Source: Bacteroidales bacterium
GTDB lineage: Bacteria; Bacteroidota; Bacteroidia; Bacteroidales; Muribaculaceae
Assembly (NCBI GenBank): GCA_030536615.1
Contig: JAUNPQ010000013.1
Coordinates: 1-39,541, forward strand
Reading direction: 5' to 3'
DNA length: 39,541 bases
The notes under the pieces were generated by a model. That model was not told the origin of the DNA, made no database searches, and saw nothing but the letters and a program-made list of their open reading frames with translations. This document shows, one piece after another, positions 24,474 to 31,493 of the stretch (position 1 is its first letter; each line of letters begins with the position of its first letter). The translations under genes and the position numbers were made by a program.

Positions 24474-24509
24474 CTGATAATTTCTGTGTCTTGTCACAAA
24501 AATTATCAG
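24474..24509. promoter_or_regulatory. Large inverted repeat between promoter and start of the ATPase gene
   Basis: CTGATAATTTCTGTG (24474-24488) and CACAAAAATTATCAG (24495-24509) match as a 15-bp inverted repeat with one mismatch and a 6-nt centre. It starts 2 bp after the -7 element, covers the expected transcription start and ends 4 bp before the ATG. It could be an operator, or an RNA hairpin that covers the ribosome binding region. Confidence 0.6.
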
Positions 24510-24511
24510 TA

Positions 24512-24543
24512 CAAAGTTAGCTCTAAATATTCTATTTCGCAAA
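24512..24543 (-). promoter_or_regulatory. Promoter of the AAA_14/DUF4143 gene
   Basis: Minus strand: TTTG (24543-24540), 20 nt, TAACTTTG (24519-24512). The predicted start is about 24505, giving a leader of about 36 nt. Confidence 0.85.
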
Positions 24544-24573
24544 CGTTTCTGCAAATTTGGGAACTTAAGAAAC

Positions 24574-24606
24574 AAATGTGCAACCGGGAATTCCGGTTGC
24601 ACATTT
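24574..24606 (-). terminator. Terminator of the zinc-ribbon-like protein gene
   Basis: AAATGTGCAACCGG (24574-24587) and CCGGTTGCACATTT (24593-24606) form a perfect 14-bp stem with a 5-nt loop, 38 bp past the stop codon at 24644. On the minus strand it is followed by TGTTTCTTAAG. It also isolates the ATPase promoter from upstream transcription. Confidence 0.8.
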
Positions 24607-24643
24607 TCAAGGTGAGAAAAATAAGGCCCGCATTCCTGCACTT

Positions 24644-25291
24644 TCAGTGCAGACATTTATAGTGATAATGCTTGGTCGTAGAGTTACAATATGGGCACTT
24701 AACGCCTGCACTGTTATAATAAGCGACATGCGAAGCTGCGCCTCCACCGGAAGCCGGGCTCAGATTGACTCCTGTGCCTCTGCAATATGGACAGTCTGCA
24801 GAACTGCGGTGTGAACTACTATGGCCCGAACTATGTCCTGAGTTGTCACTTGAACCAGAGTCCGAAATCCAATTATTAAACTGATTCATGGAATATCCGC
24901 CTGATGACAAGTGATGGTTTTCTGCATAATAACGATCTCTTTCACCTTCATCATCTGTATAGTGTATAGCACAACAGAATTTAGTATTACGGGTATAACT
25001 TATTTTAACAAGTTTTTTTTCGTCAGAAGATACACGATATTCTGTTCTAAATTCATACTGACTGGTGTGGTCATATACTCGTCTACCATTTTCATCAATG
25101 TATCTGAATTTTGCGGTTACATTATCATTTTCATCAATAAGATAATCAGATGTTATTTCAATTTTACGAGAACCATCATTAAAAAATTCATGTTGACCGG
25201 CAAACCCGAGTATTTCCATTGGATAATATTCTCTACTATAGAGATTTAAGAAAGTGGAAATAATAACAAATAAAGTGGCTAATTTTTTCAT
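24644..25291 (-). CDS. Secreted hypothetical protein with C-terminal zinc-ribbon-like cysteines
   Basis: The 215-residue form starts at MKKLATLFVIIS (25291). Longer upstream frames would precede the predicted promoter at 25319-25326 and lack the signal peptide at the N-terminus. After the signal (about 1-21) comes a beta-rich region with many charged residues (ITSDYLIDENDNVTAKFRYIDENGRRV), then a Ser/Gly/His-rich linker (SGSSDNSGHSSGHSSSHRSS). Last is a CPYCRGTG ... CPYCNSTTKHYHYKC segment, which has the CxxCxGxG look of DnaJ-type zinc fingers. A zinc ribbon outside the cytoplasm is unusual. No family is recognised and no role can be given. It is AT-rich and has its own terminator. Confidence 0.72.
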   Translation of the reverse strand: MKKLATLFVIISTFLNLYSREYYPMEILGFAGQHEFFNDGSRKIEITSDYLIDENDNVTAKFRYIDENGRRVYDHTSQYEFRTEYRVSSDEKKLVKISYTRNTKFCCAIHYTDDEGERDRYYAENHHLSSGGYSMNQFNNWISDSGSSDNSGHSSGHSSSHRSSADCPYCRGTGVNLSPASGGGAASHVAYYNSAGVKCPYCNSTTKHYHYKCLH

Positions 25292-25318
25292 ATGGGAAAT
25301 TTTTAGATTAAACATGTG

Positions 25319-25326
25319 CAAAGCTA
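25319..25326 (-). promoter_or_regulatory. Promoter -7 element of the zinc-ribbon-like protein gene
   Basis: The minus strand reads TAGCTTTG, matching TAnnTTTG, 28 bp upstream of the chosen ATG. No TTTG occurs at the usual spacing, so the promoter is weaker or activator-dependent. Confidence 0.45.
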
Positions 25327-25492
25327 TGAAATGCAAAATCAAAATTACCCCCCCGGTTAAATAATATTAATATAGATTAAATATTTGCAATTTTACTGTC
25401 ATTTTGTCATTCCCTGAAAAATGGTTGACAGATAAAATTAAATGGACTGTGGCGCGAATGTCCGGCTTTATTCGATGCGTTCAAAATGAAAG

Positions 25493-25529
25493 CCCGGCTT
25501 GCGGTGTTGTGGTACATCCGCAAGCCGGG
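25493..25529 (-). terminator. Terminator of the CoA-transferase gene
   Basis: CCCGGCTTGCGG (25493-25504) and CCGCAAGCCGGG (25518-25529) form a perfect 12-bp GC-rich stem, 30 bp past the stop codon. On the minus strand it is followed by CTTTCATTTTG. Confidence 0.85.
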
Positions 25530-25558
25530 GCTATGTATTGTGAGAGTGCGTCCGTTGA

Positions 25559-27061
25559 TCAGCAGTATTTGCTGAAGTCGGTGTTGCGCATGTCGCCTGT
25601 CTCGTTGAAGGCATTGTGGAATGCGAATGCGGCACGCAGCGTGTGCGGTGTCTGGCCGCCGGTCTTGTCCATGCCCAGACGCAGGTAGTCACGCAGCAGC
25701 GGACGATAGTCGGGGTGAGCGCAATTTTCTATGATGCGTTCGGCGCGCTGCACGGGGTCAAGTCCGCGCAGGTCGGCTATGCCCTGGTCTGTGACAAGGA
25801 CGTCCACTGAGTGCTCGGAGTGGTCAACGTGTGCAACCATCGGGACTATGTTGCTGATCAGGCCGCCTTTGGTGACTGACGGGCATGAGAAGATGGAGAC
25901 GTATCCGTTGCGGGTGAAGTCACCTGAGCCGCCGATGCCGTTCATCATCTTTGTGCCCAGCACGTGCGATGAGTTGACAGCTCCGAAGATGTCTGCCTCA
26001 AGGGCGGTGTTCATGGCGATGACTCCTATGCGGCGTATCACCTCCGGGTTGTTGGAGATCTCGGCCGGACGCATCAGGATCTTGTCATGGAAGAAGTCCA
26101 TGTTGGCAAAGAGTTCTTCCTCGGTCTTGTCAGAGAATGTCATGGAGCATGTTGATGCGAAGGTGCATTTTCCGCGTTTCATCAGCTCGAGCACGGCATC
26201 CTGGATGACCTCGGTGTACATCATGAAATTGGGCAGTTCCTTTGCCTCGGCCAGACCGTAGAGCACGGCGTTGGCCACGTTGCCCACTCCGCTCTGCAGC
26301 GGAAGGAACTCTTTGGGGAGACGGCCGGCACGGTATTCGCCAATCAGGAAGCTGACAACGTTGTTGCCGATGCGTGTGCTGGTCTCGTCAACGGCGGTGA
26401 ACGCTTTCACGCCGTCGTACTCATCAGTGTCCACTATGCCGACAATCTTTGCGGGATCAACCTGCAGGTAGGGGGTGCCGATGCGGTCATTGGCGTGGAA
26501 AATGGGTATCTCGCGGCGGTAAGGAGGATCCTGAAGCAGGATCACGTCGTGCATACCGTAAAGGGCTTTGGGGAGCTTGTGGTTTATTTCTATGAATATT
26601 TTCTTTGCCATGGCGGCATAGGTGGGTATGTTTCCCACACCGCATCCCAGAAGGATCTTGCCGTCATCGGTCACCTCGGCTGCCTCGATGATGGCATAGT
26701 CCACGGAACCGTAGAATCCGTAGCGTGTTTCCTGGGCCATCTCGCTGAGGTGACGGTCGTTATAGTGCACATCGTGAGTGTTGATGTGCGCGCGCAGAGC
26801 CGGGAGGTTCTGATAGGGAGCCCGGAAATTAAGTGCGTTGTTTTCAGAGAGGATGGTGTCAACGTGGCGGTTGGTGGAGGCACCGGTGAGGATGTTTACC
26901 TTGTATTCACGACCGGCCTCGTGTTCTTTGATTGCTTTTGCGGCGATGCCCTCGGTGATGCCTTTGGGTGTGCCGGGGGCGGTGAAGCCTGAAAGGCCGA
27001 GTGTGTCACCGTGATTGATCAGTGAGGCGGCTTCCTCGACCGTAATTTTATCAAATGCCAT
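25559..27061 (-). CDS. Acetyl-CoA hydrolase/transferase family, probable succinyl-CoA:acetate CoA-transferase
   Basis: This 500-residue enzyme of the class I CoA-transferase family moves CoA between succinyl-CoA and acetate, which links acetate and succinate in fermentation. The N-terminus carries LGLSGFTAPGTPKGI. The catalytic Glu is expected in TEVIQDAVLEL (E284), and the CoA-binding loop GIGGSGDFTRNG lies at 375-386. HSVDVLVTDQGIADLRGLDP is also typical. Sequence and length are close to Cat1/AarC-type succinate:acetate enzymes, but a propionyl-CoA:succinate transferase cannot be excluded without a phylogeny. It is a single-gene unit with its own promoter and terminator, divergent from miaB. 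Confidence 0.88.
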   Translation of the reverse strand: MAFDKITVEEAASLINHGDTLGLSGFTAPGTPKGITEGIAAKAIKEHEAGREYKVNILTGASTNRHVDTILSENNALNFRAPYQNLPALRAHINTHDVHYNDRHLSEMAQETRYGFYGSVDYAIIEAAEVTDDGKILLGCGVGNIPTYAAMAKKIFIEINHKLPKALYGMHDVILLQDPPYRREIPIFHANDRIGTPYLQVDPAKIVGIVDTDEYDGVKAFTAVDETSTRIGNNVVSFLIGEYRAGRLPKEFLPLQSGVGNVANAVLYGLAEAKELPNFMMYTEVIQDAVLELMKRGKCTFASTCSMTFSDKTEEELFANMDFFHDKILMRPAEISNNPEVIRRIGVIAMNTALEADIFGAVNSSHVLGTKMMNGIGGSGDFTRNGYVSIFSCPSVTKGGLISNIVPMVAHVDHSEHSVDVLVTDQGIADLRGLDPVQRAERIIENCAHPDYRPLLRDYLRLGMDKTGGQTPHTLRAAFAFHNAFNETGDMRNTDFSKYC

Positions 27062-27153
27062 AGCAGGGATTTAAAGTTTTATATTTTAGAGTTTTATGAT
27101 TATTGCGATTGGTTTTTCAATGCTATGTGCGCCGGTTTTTGCGGGCCGGCGGC

Positions 27154-27184
27154 TTTGTGGCTGTGGCCTTTTTTTGTAATTTTG
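27154..27184 (+). promoter_or_regulatory. Promoter of miaB
   Basis: TTTG (27154-27157), 19 nt, TAATTTTG (27177-27184). The predicted start near 27191 is 44 bp before the miaB ATG. It interlocks with the promoter on the other strand. Confidence 0.8.
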
Positions 27185-27186
27185 TG

Positions 27187-27218
27187 CAAAATTACCAATT
27201 AGTGGCCAAATCCACAAA
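27187..27218 (-). promoter_or_regulatory. Promoter of the CoA-transferase gene
   Basis: Minus strand: TTTG (27218-27215), 20 nt, TAATTTTG (27194-27187). The predicted start near 27180 gives a leader of about 120 nt. Its -7 element abuts that of the opposing miaB promoter. Confidence 0.8.
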
Positions 27219-27234
27219 TATTTAAATCAAAATA

Positions 27235-28611
27235 ATGGAGAGTGATGCTGTGCGGCGCACGGAAAGCCGTGATGAACGCACATTGTTTATAGAGACATAT
27301 GGCTGCCAGATGAATGTAGCCGACAGTGAGGTTGTGGCCGCGGTGATGGGCATGGCCGGATATGCTATGGCGGACAGTGCCGACGGCGCCGATGCCGTGC
27401 TGCTGAACACGTGCTCCATACGTGACAACGCCGAGCAGAAGATTGTGCACCGGCTGGAGCAGTTGAGGGGCATGCGCCGCCGCCGTCCCAAGGATGCGCC
27501 GCGTATGATAATCGGGGTGATAGGGTGCATGGCTGAACGTGTGCGCCGGGAACTTATTGATGATCATGGCGTTGACGTTGTTGCCGGTCCTGATGCCTAC
27601 CTTGACCTCCCGGCGCTGTTTGCGGCGGCTGAGGCCGGACAGCCGGCAATAAATGTGGAGTTGAGTACAACGGAGACATATGAGAAGATCATACCGTCGC
27701 GCATCACAGCCGGGAAAGTTCCGGTGGGCGGTTTTGTGTCTATAATGCGCGGCTGCAACAATTTCTGTTCATATTGCATAGTTCCCTATACGCGTGGTCG
27801 TGAACGCTCGCGGCCTGTTGACAGTGTGCTCAATGAGGTGCGTGACCTTGCCGCACGCGGATACAAGGAGGTCACGCTGTTAGGTCAGAATGTGAACTCA
27901 TACCGTTATACGGATGCTGAGGGCGTTGCGGTGACTTTTCCGCAGCTGCTTCTGAAAGTCGCTGACGCCGCGCCCGGGATGCGCGTGCGTTTCACAACGT
28001 CGCATCCCAAGGATCTGAGTGATGAACTGATTGATGCCATAGCCTCGCGCCCCAACATATGCCGTCACATCCATCTGCCCGTGCAGAGCGGCTCAGACTC
28101 TGTGCTCAAGGCCATGAACCGCAAATATACGCGCCGCGACTATCTTGAACGGATAGCACGCATACGCCGGGTCATGCCTGACTGTGCCATCACAACTGAC
28201 ATGTTCACGGGCTTTCATGGTGAGTCAGACGGTGATTTCCAGCAGACGCTGATGCTGATGCGTGAGGTTGAGTTCGATGCCGCCTTCATGTTCAAGTACA
28301 GCGAGCGTCCGGGCACTCTTGCCGCGCGTACAATGCCCGACAATGTGCCTGAGGAGGTGAAGATTGACCGTCTCAACCGCATGATTGCGCTGCAGGGCGA
28401 GATAAGCGCCAAATTGAACCGCGCTGACATAGGCAAGGAGTTTGATGTGCTTGTAGAGGGAGTGTCGCGCCGCAGCATCAGTCAGTGGATGGGACGCACG
28501 CCGCAGAACAAGGCTTGTGTGTTTCCGCGCGGCAACTTCCGTGTGGGCGATACGGTGCGCGTGCGTGTGGTGGATGCCACTTCAGCCACCCTCATGTGTG
28601 AGCTGATCTGA
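27235..28611 (+). CDS. miaB: tRNA-2-methylthio-N6-dimethylallyladenosine synthase
   Basis: This radical SAM methylthiotransferase adds the methylthio group at adenosine 37 of tRNAs that read codons starting with U. The 458-residue protein has all three parts. The N-terminal UPF0004 domain carries cluster cysteines C24 (YGCQMN), C60 (NTCSIRDNAEQK) and C98 (GCMAER). The radical SAM core carries MRGCNNFCSYCIVPYTRGRERSRP (C174, C178, C181). A C-terminal TRAM domain (DVLVEGVSRRS...FPRGNFRVGDTVRVRV) follows. Length is normal. It is transcribed alone, away from the CoA-transferase gene, and ends at a strong terminator. Confidence 0.97.
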   Translation: MESDAVRRTESRDERTLFIETYGCQMNVADSEVVAAVMGMAGYAMADSADGADAVLLNTCSIRDNAEQKIVHRLEQLRGMRRRRPKDAPRMIIGVIGCMAERVRRELIDDHGVDVVAGPDAYLDLPALFAAAEAGQPAINVELSTTETYEKIIPSRITAGKVPVGGFVSIMRGCNNFCSYCIVPYTRGRERSRPVDSVLNEVRDLAARGYKEVTLLGQNVNSYRYTDAEGVAVTFPQLLLKVADAAPGMRVRFTTSHPKDLSDELIDAIASRPNICRHIHLPVQSGSDSVLKAMNRKYTRRDYLERIARIRRVMPDCAITTDMFTGFHGESDGDFQQTLMLMREVEFDAAFMFKYSERPGTLAARTMPDNVPEEVKIDRLNRMIALQGEISAKLNRADIGKEFDVLVEGVSRRSISQWMGRTPQNKACVFPRGNFRVGDTVRVRVVDATSATLMCELI

Positions 28612-28634
28612 GCGCAAAGACAGATTAACAGGAC

Positions 28635-28680
28635 ACATAAAGCTGCCCGATTCCTGATGCGGATACGGGCAGCTTTATGT
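28635..28680. terminator. Bidirectional terminator between miaB and the SIMPL-domain gene
   Basis: The arms 28635-28649 and 28666-28680 (ACATAAAGCTGCCCG and its exact complement) form a perfect 15-bp stem with a 16-nt loop, between convergent genes. U-rich ends (TTTATG) flank both sides. Confidence 0.87.
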
Positions 28681-28730
28681 ATCTATGCGGTTTTCTGTGT
28701 TCTGTACAGAAAACTATATCTAAACTGTGA

Positions 28731-29432
28731 TCAGTCTTCCAGATAGAAAGTGACGTTTGTGACAACGCGCACTTTCTTTATGTAAGGAGTTGATGAATCA
28801 GCGTCATCAATGGAGAAATAGCCCTGCTCGGCGCTCTTTATCTTGCCCAGACGGCTTTCTGAGTCACTGGCAAAGCGGTCTGCGGCCTCGCGGGCATTCT
28901 TGGTAGCCTCGGCAATCATCTCGGGTTTGATGGTGTTGAGCTCGGTGTAGTCATAGCGGATGTATGAGTTTGAGAATGCTATGCCCTTGGTGAGCAGTTC
29001 GCCCTGACGGTTCAGCAGTTCGCGCACTTTGTCAACCTGACCGGTAAGCACTGTCATTGTGGTTGTCAGCTTGTACTTGAACGACGGGCCCTCGGCGGAG
29101 GAGCGGTATTGATCAGCCGTCATATCATATACTTCGGGAGGATTAACGGAGATATCGGTGGCGGGGATGCCGTTTGATGTCAGGAACTCCATGAGAACCT
29201 TGTTGTTTTCTGTTGTGCGTGTATAGAGGGCGGCAAGGTCATCGCCGGTGATGGCATAGCTCACGGGCCATGTCACGGAATTGGCCTTGACGGTGCGCTC
29301 GGCCAGTCCGCGCACGTTCACCTCGCGGTCACGGAAAGCGAAGTTGTCTATGCCGCCTTTTATGGCGAAGCCCATTCCCAGAATTCCCAGCGCCAGGATG
29401 ACGGCACCAATAAGTCCTTTGAAATCTTTCAT
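28731..29432 (-). CDS. SIMPL (DUF541) domain protein, membrane-anchored
   Basis: The start is placed at MKDFKGLIGAVILALGILGMG (29432), giving 233 residues. The longer frame to 29555 adds a non-conserved stretch and would pass the promoter-like TATCTTTG at 29465-29472. The N-terminal hydrophobic helix (about 5-27) anchors or exports the protein. The SIMPL domain follows: VNVRGLAERTVKANSVTWPVSYAITGDDLAALYTRT, TSNGIPATDISVNPPEVYD and ATKNAREAADRFASDSESRLGKIKSAEQGYFSI, ending in VRVVTNVTFYLED. SIMPL proteins are periplasmic or surface proteins of unclear biochemical role, some tied to stress. It is monocistronic. Confidence 0.87.
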   Translation of the reverse strand: MKDFKGLIGAVILALGILGMGFAIKGGIDNFAFRDREVNVRGLAERTVKANSVTWPVSYAITGDDLAALYTRTTENNKVLMEFLTSNGIPATDISVNPPEVYDMTADQYRSSAEGPSFKYKLTTTMTVLTGQVDKVRELLNRQGELLTKGIAFSNSYIRYDYTELNTIKPEMIAEATKNAREAADRFASDSESRLGKIKSAEQGYFSIDDADSSTPYIKKVRVVTNVTFYLED

Positions 29433-29464
29433 AGTTTCTACGTGTTGATGGTTAGAATCAACGG

Positions 29465-29472
29465 CAAAGATA
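29465..29472 (-). promoter_or_regulatory. Promoter -7 element of the SIMPL-domain gene
   Basis: The minus strand reads TATCTTTG, 33 bp upstream of the chosen ATG. No matching TTTG at the usual -33 distance. Its position supports the shorter start. Confidence 0.45.
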
Positions 29473-29579
29473 CACGAAAAAACATGCATATGTCCATGAT
29501 TTAACATAATTAACTTTTCAGGTTTTTGTGTTGGTATGTTAACGCGTGCGCGCATGTGGTGTATTTGAAAAAATTTGGC

Positions 29580-29587
29580 TAAATTTG
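29580..29587 (+). promoter_or_regulatory. Promoter -7 element of recJ-recQ
   Basis: TAAATTTG on the plus strand gives a predicted start near 29594 and a leader of about 150 nt before the recJ ATG. A TTTG at the usual distance is not seen. Confidence 0.5.
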
Positions 29588-29609
29588 CAGTGAGATTGCG
29601 GTGGTGCGC

Positions 29610-29710
29610 GCCGGCGGTGCCGGCCCTTTCTCTCTCCGCCCATGATTCCCCACTGCATCCGGAGCGCGGCCTTGTGCCGCAAGCCGCTGTGGCTCATCGC
29701 GATGAGCCAC
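29610..29710 (+). promoter_or_regulatory. GC-rich leader of recJ with three hairpins
   Basis: Within about 100 nt there are GCCGGC-GGT-GCCGGC (29610-29624) followed by a pyrimidine run, GCGGC-CTTGT-GCCGC (29666-29680), and a perfect 22-bp palindrome at 29689-29710 (half-site GTGGCTCATCG). The last ends 34 nt before the ATG. Such stacking is not seen in other leaders of this window. Confidence 0.45.
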
Positions 29711-29744
29711 GGCCTCAGGCAAAGAAAAATAAAAAACAACATAA

Positions 29745-31493
29745 ATGACAAGTAAATGGCACTATTTACCCCTGTCTGCCGAAGAACAGAAACTGGAGTC
29801 GGAACTTGCCCGACGGTTTGCCAATGTTGAGCCCATAAGCGAGCTGCTTGTGCAGCGTGGCGTATGCTCGGTCAGCGAGGCTGAGAGGTTTTTCCACCCG
29901 TCGTTGCGAGATCTCCATGACCCTTTCCTGATGCCTGAAATGGACAAGGCGGTTGAAAGGCTCGACAGAGCCATGGGGAGCAAAGAGAGGATAATGGTGT
30001 ATGGTGACTATGACGTGGACGGAACCACGGCTGTGGCGCTTGTGTACCGTTATCTGCAGAATTTTTATTCGGAGATAGAGTACTATATACCCACACGCTA
30101 TGACGAGGGATATGGCATCTCCACGGCAACTATTGATGAGGCTGCTGACCGCGGTGTCAAGCTCATCATCATCCTTGACTGCGGTATCAAGGCCATTGAG
30201 GAGATCAAGTATGCCCGTACCCGTGGCATAGATTTCATAATCTGTGACCACCATGTGCCCGATGACGAACTTCCGCCGGCAGCCGCGATCCTCAACCCCA
30301 AACTTGAGGGAAGCACCTATCCCTGCTCTCATCTCAGTGGCTGCGGGGTGGGCTACAAGTTCATGCAGGCGTTTTCCATAAGCAACGGGCTGGGGACGGC
30401 TGAGCTTGAGGGTATGCTTGACCTTGTGGCCGTGTCAATCGCTGCCGACATTGTGCCGATGGTTGACGAGAACCGTGTGATGGCCTACCATGGGCTGAAA
30501 CGCCTCAATTCCAATCCCAACATGGGTCTGCGCGCTATAATACGCACCTGCGGACTGGGCGGCAAAGAAATCACCATCAGTGATGTAATCTTCAAGATAG
30601 GGCCGCGTATAAACGCCAGCGGACGCATGCAGAGCGGACGCGAGGCTGTGGAACTCCTTGTGTCACGTGACATCAAGGACGCCAATGAGAAAAGTCTGGC
30701 CATAGACCAGTATAACAAAGACCGTAAGGAACTTGACAAGCGCATCACTGAGGAGGCCAATGCCATCCTTGAGAAGCGCGGCGAGATGGACTCCACAAAG
30801 AAATCAATAGTCATATATAACAAGGACTGGCACAAGGGCATAATCGGCATAGTAGCCTCGCGCCTAACCGAGCTCTACTACAAACCTTCGGTAGTGCTGA
30901 CGCTTGCCAACGGACTCGCAACCGGCTCAAGCCGGTCCGTGCAGGGCTTTGATGTCTACAAAGCCGTTGAAAGCGTGCGTGATATCCTTGAGAATTTCGG
31001 CGGCCACACCTATGCCGTGGGCCTCTCAATGAAAGAAGAGAATATCCCTGAGTTCATGCGCCGCTTTGAAGAGTATGTGGCTGAGAACATACTGCCGTCG
31101 CAGCTCACTCCCCAGCTTGACATTGATGCCATCATCACATTCTCGCGCATCACTCCTGAGTTTGTGAGCACTCTGCGCCTTTTCAATCCTTTCGGGCCGG
31201 GCAACCAGAAGCCGGTGTTCTGCAGCCGCCGGGTCAAGGACTTCGGTACCTCCAAACTTGTGGGCCGCAATCTGGAGCATATAAAACTTGAGCTTGTCGA
31301 TGACACAAGCGGCAAGGTGTTCAACGGCATAGCTTTCAATATGGCGCAATATTTTGACCGAATACATGCCGGCGAGCCGATAGACATCTGCTATACCATT
31401 GAGGAGAACAAGCATCACAATGCCTCGTCAACCCTCCAGTTGCTTGTGAAACAGATACACTTCTCGGCCGGTGACGGCAAAGCGCCCCGGTGA
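29745..31493 (+). CDS. recJ: Single-stranded-DNA-specific exonuclease RecJ
   Basis: This 582-residue 5'-3' exonuclease acts on single-stranded DNA in recombination and mismatch repair. The DHH phosphoesterase core is visible: GDYDVDGTTAVAL (88-99), ILDCGIK (144-150) and the defining DHH in CDHHVP (168-170). The DHHA1 domain carries GPRINASGRM and the GGH-type NFGGHTYAVGLSM. The C-terminal OB-like domain reads FNPFGPGNQKPVF...FNGIAFN. Length is typical of Bacteroidales. The stop codon overlaps the GTG start of recQ (GTGA), so RecJ and RecQ, which cooperate in the RecF pathway, are made together. Confidence 0.96.
   Translation: MTSKWHYLPLSAEEQKLESELARRFANVEPISELLVQRGVCSVSEAERFFHPSLRDLHDPFLMPEMDKAVERLDRAMGSKERIMVYGDYDVDGTTAVALVYRYLQNFYSEIEYYIPTRYDEGYGISTATIDEAADRGVKLIIILDCGIKAIEEIKYARTRGIDFIICDHHVPDDELPPAAAILNPKLEGSTYPCSHLSGCGVGYKFMQAFSISNGLGTAELEGMLDLVAVSIAADIVPMVDENRVMAYHGLKRLNSNPNMGLRAIIRTCGLGGKEITISDVIFKIGPRINASGRMQSGREAVELLVSRDIKDANEKSLAIDQYNKDRKELDKRITEEANAILEKRGEMDSTKKSIVIYNKDWHKGIIGIVASRLTELYYKPSVVLTLANGLATGSSRSVQGFDVYKAVESVRDILENFGGHTYAVGLSMKEENIPEFMRRFEEYVAENILPSQLTPQLDIDAIITFSRITPEFVSTLRLFNPFGPGNQKPVFCSRRVKDFGTSKLVGRNLEHIKLELVDDTSGKVFNGIAFNMAQYFDRIHAGEPIDICYTIEENKHHNASSTLQLLVKQIHFSAGDGKAPR

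Noticed and set aside
25396..25432. Inverted repeat CTGTCA/TGACAG with inner CATTTT/AAAATG
   Set aside because: The arms are short and interrupted, and it lies between a promoter and a terminator with no gene to regulate on either side.
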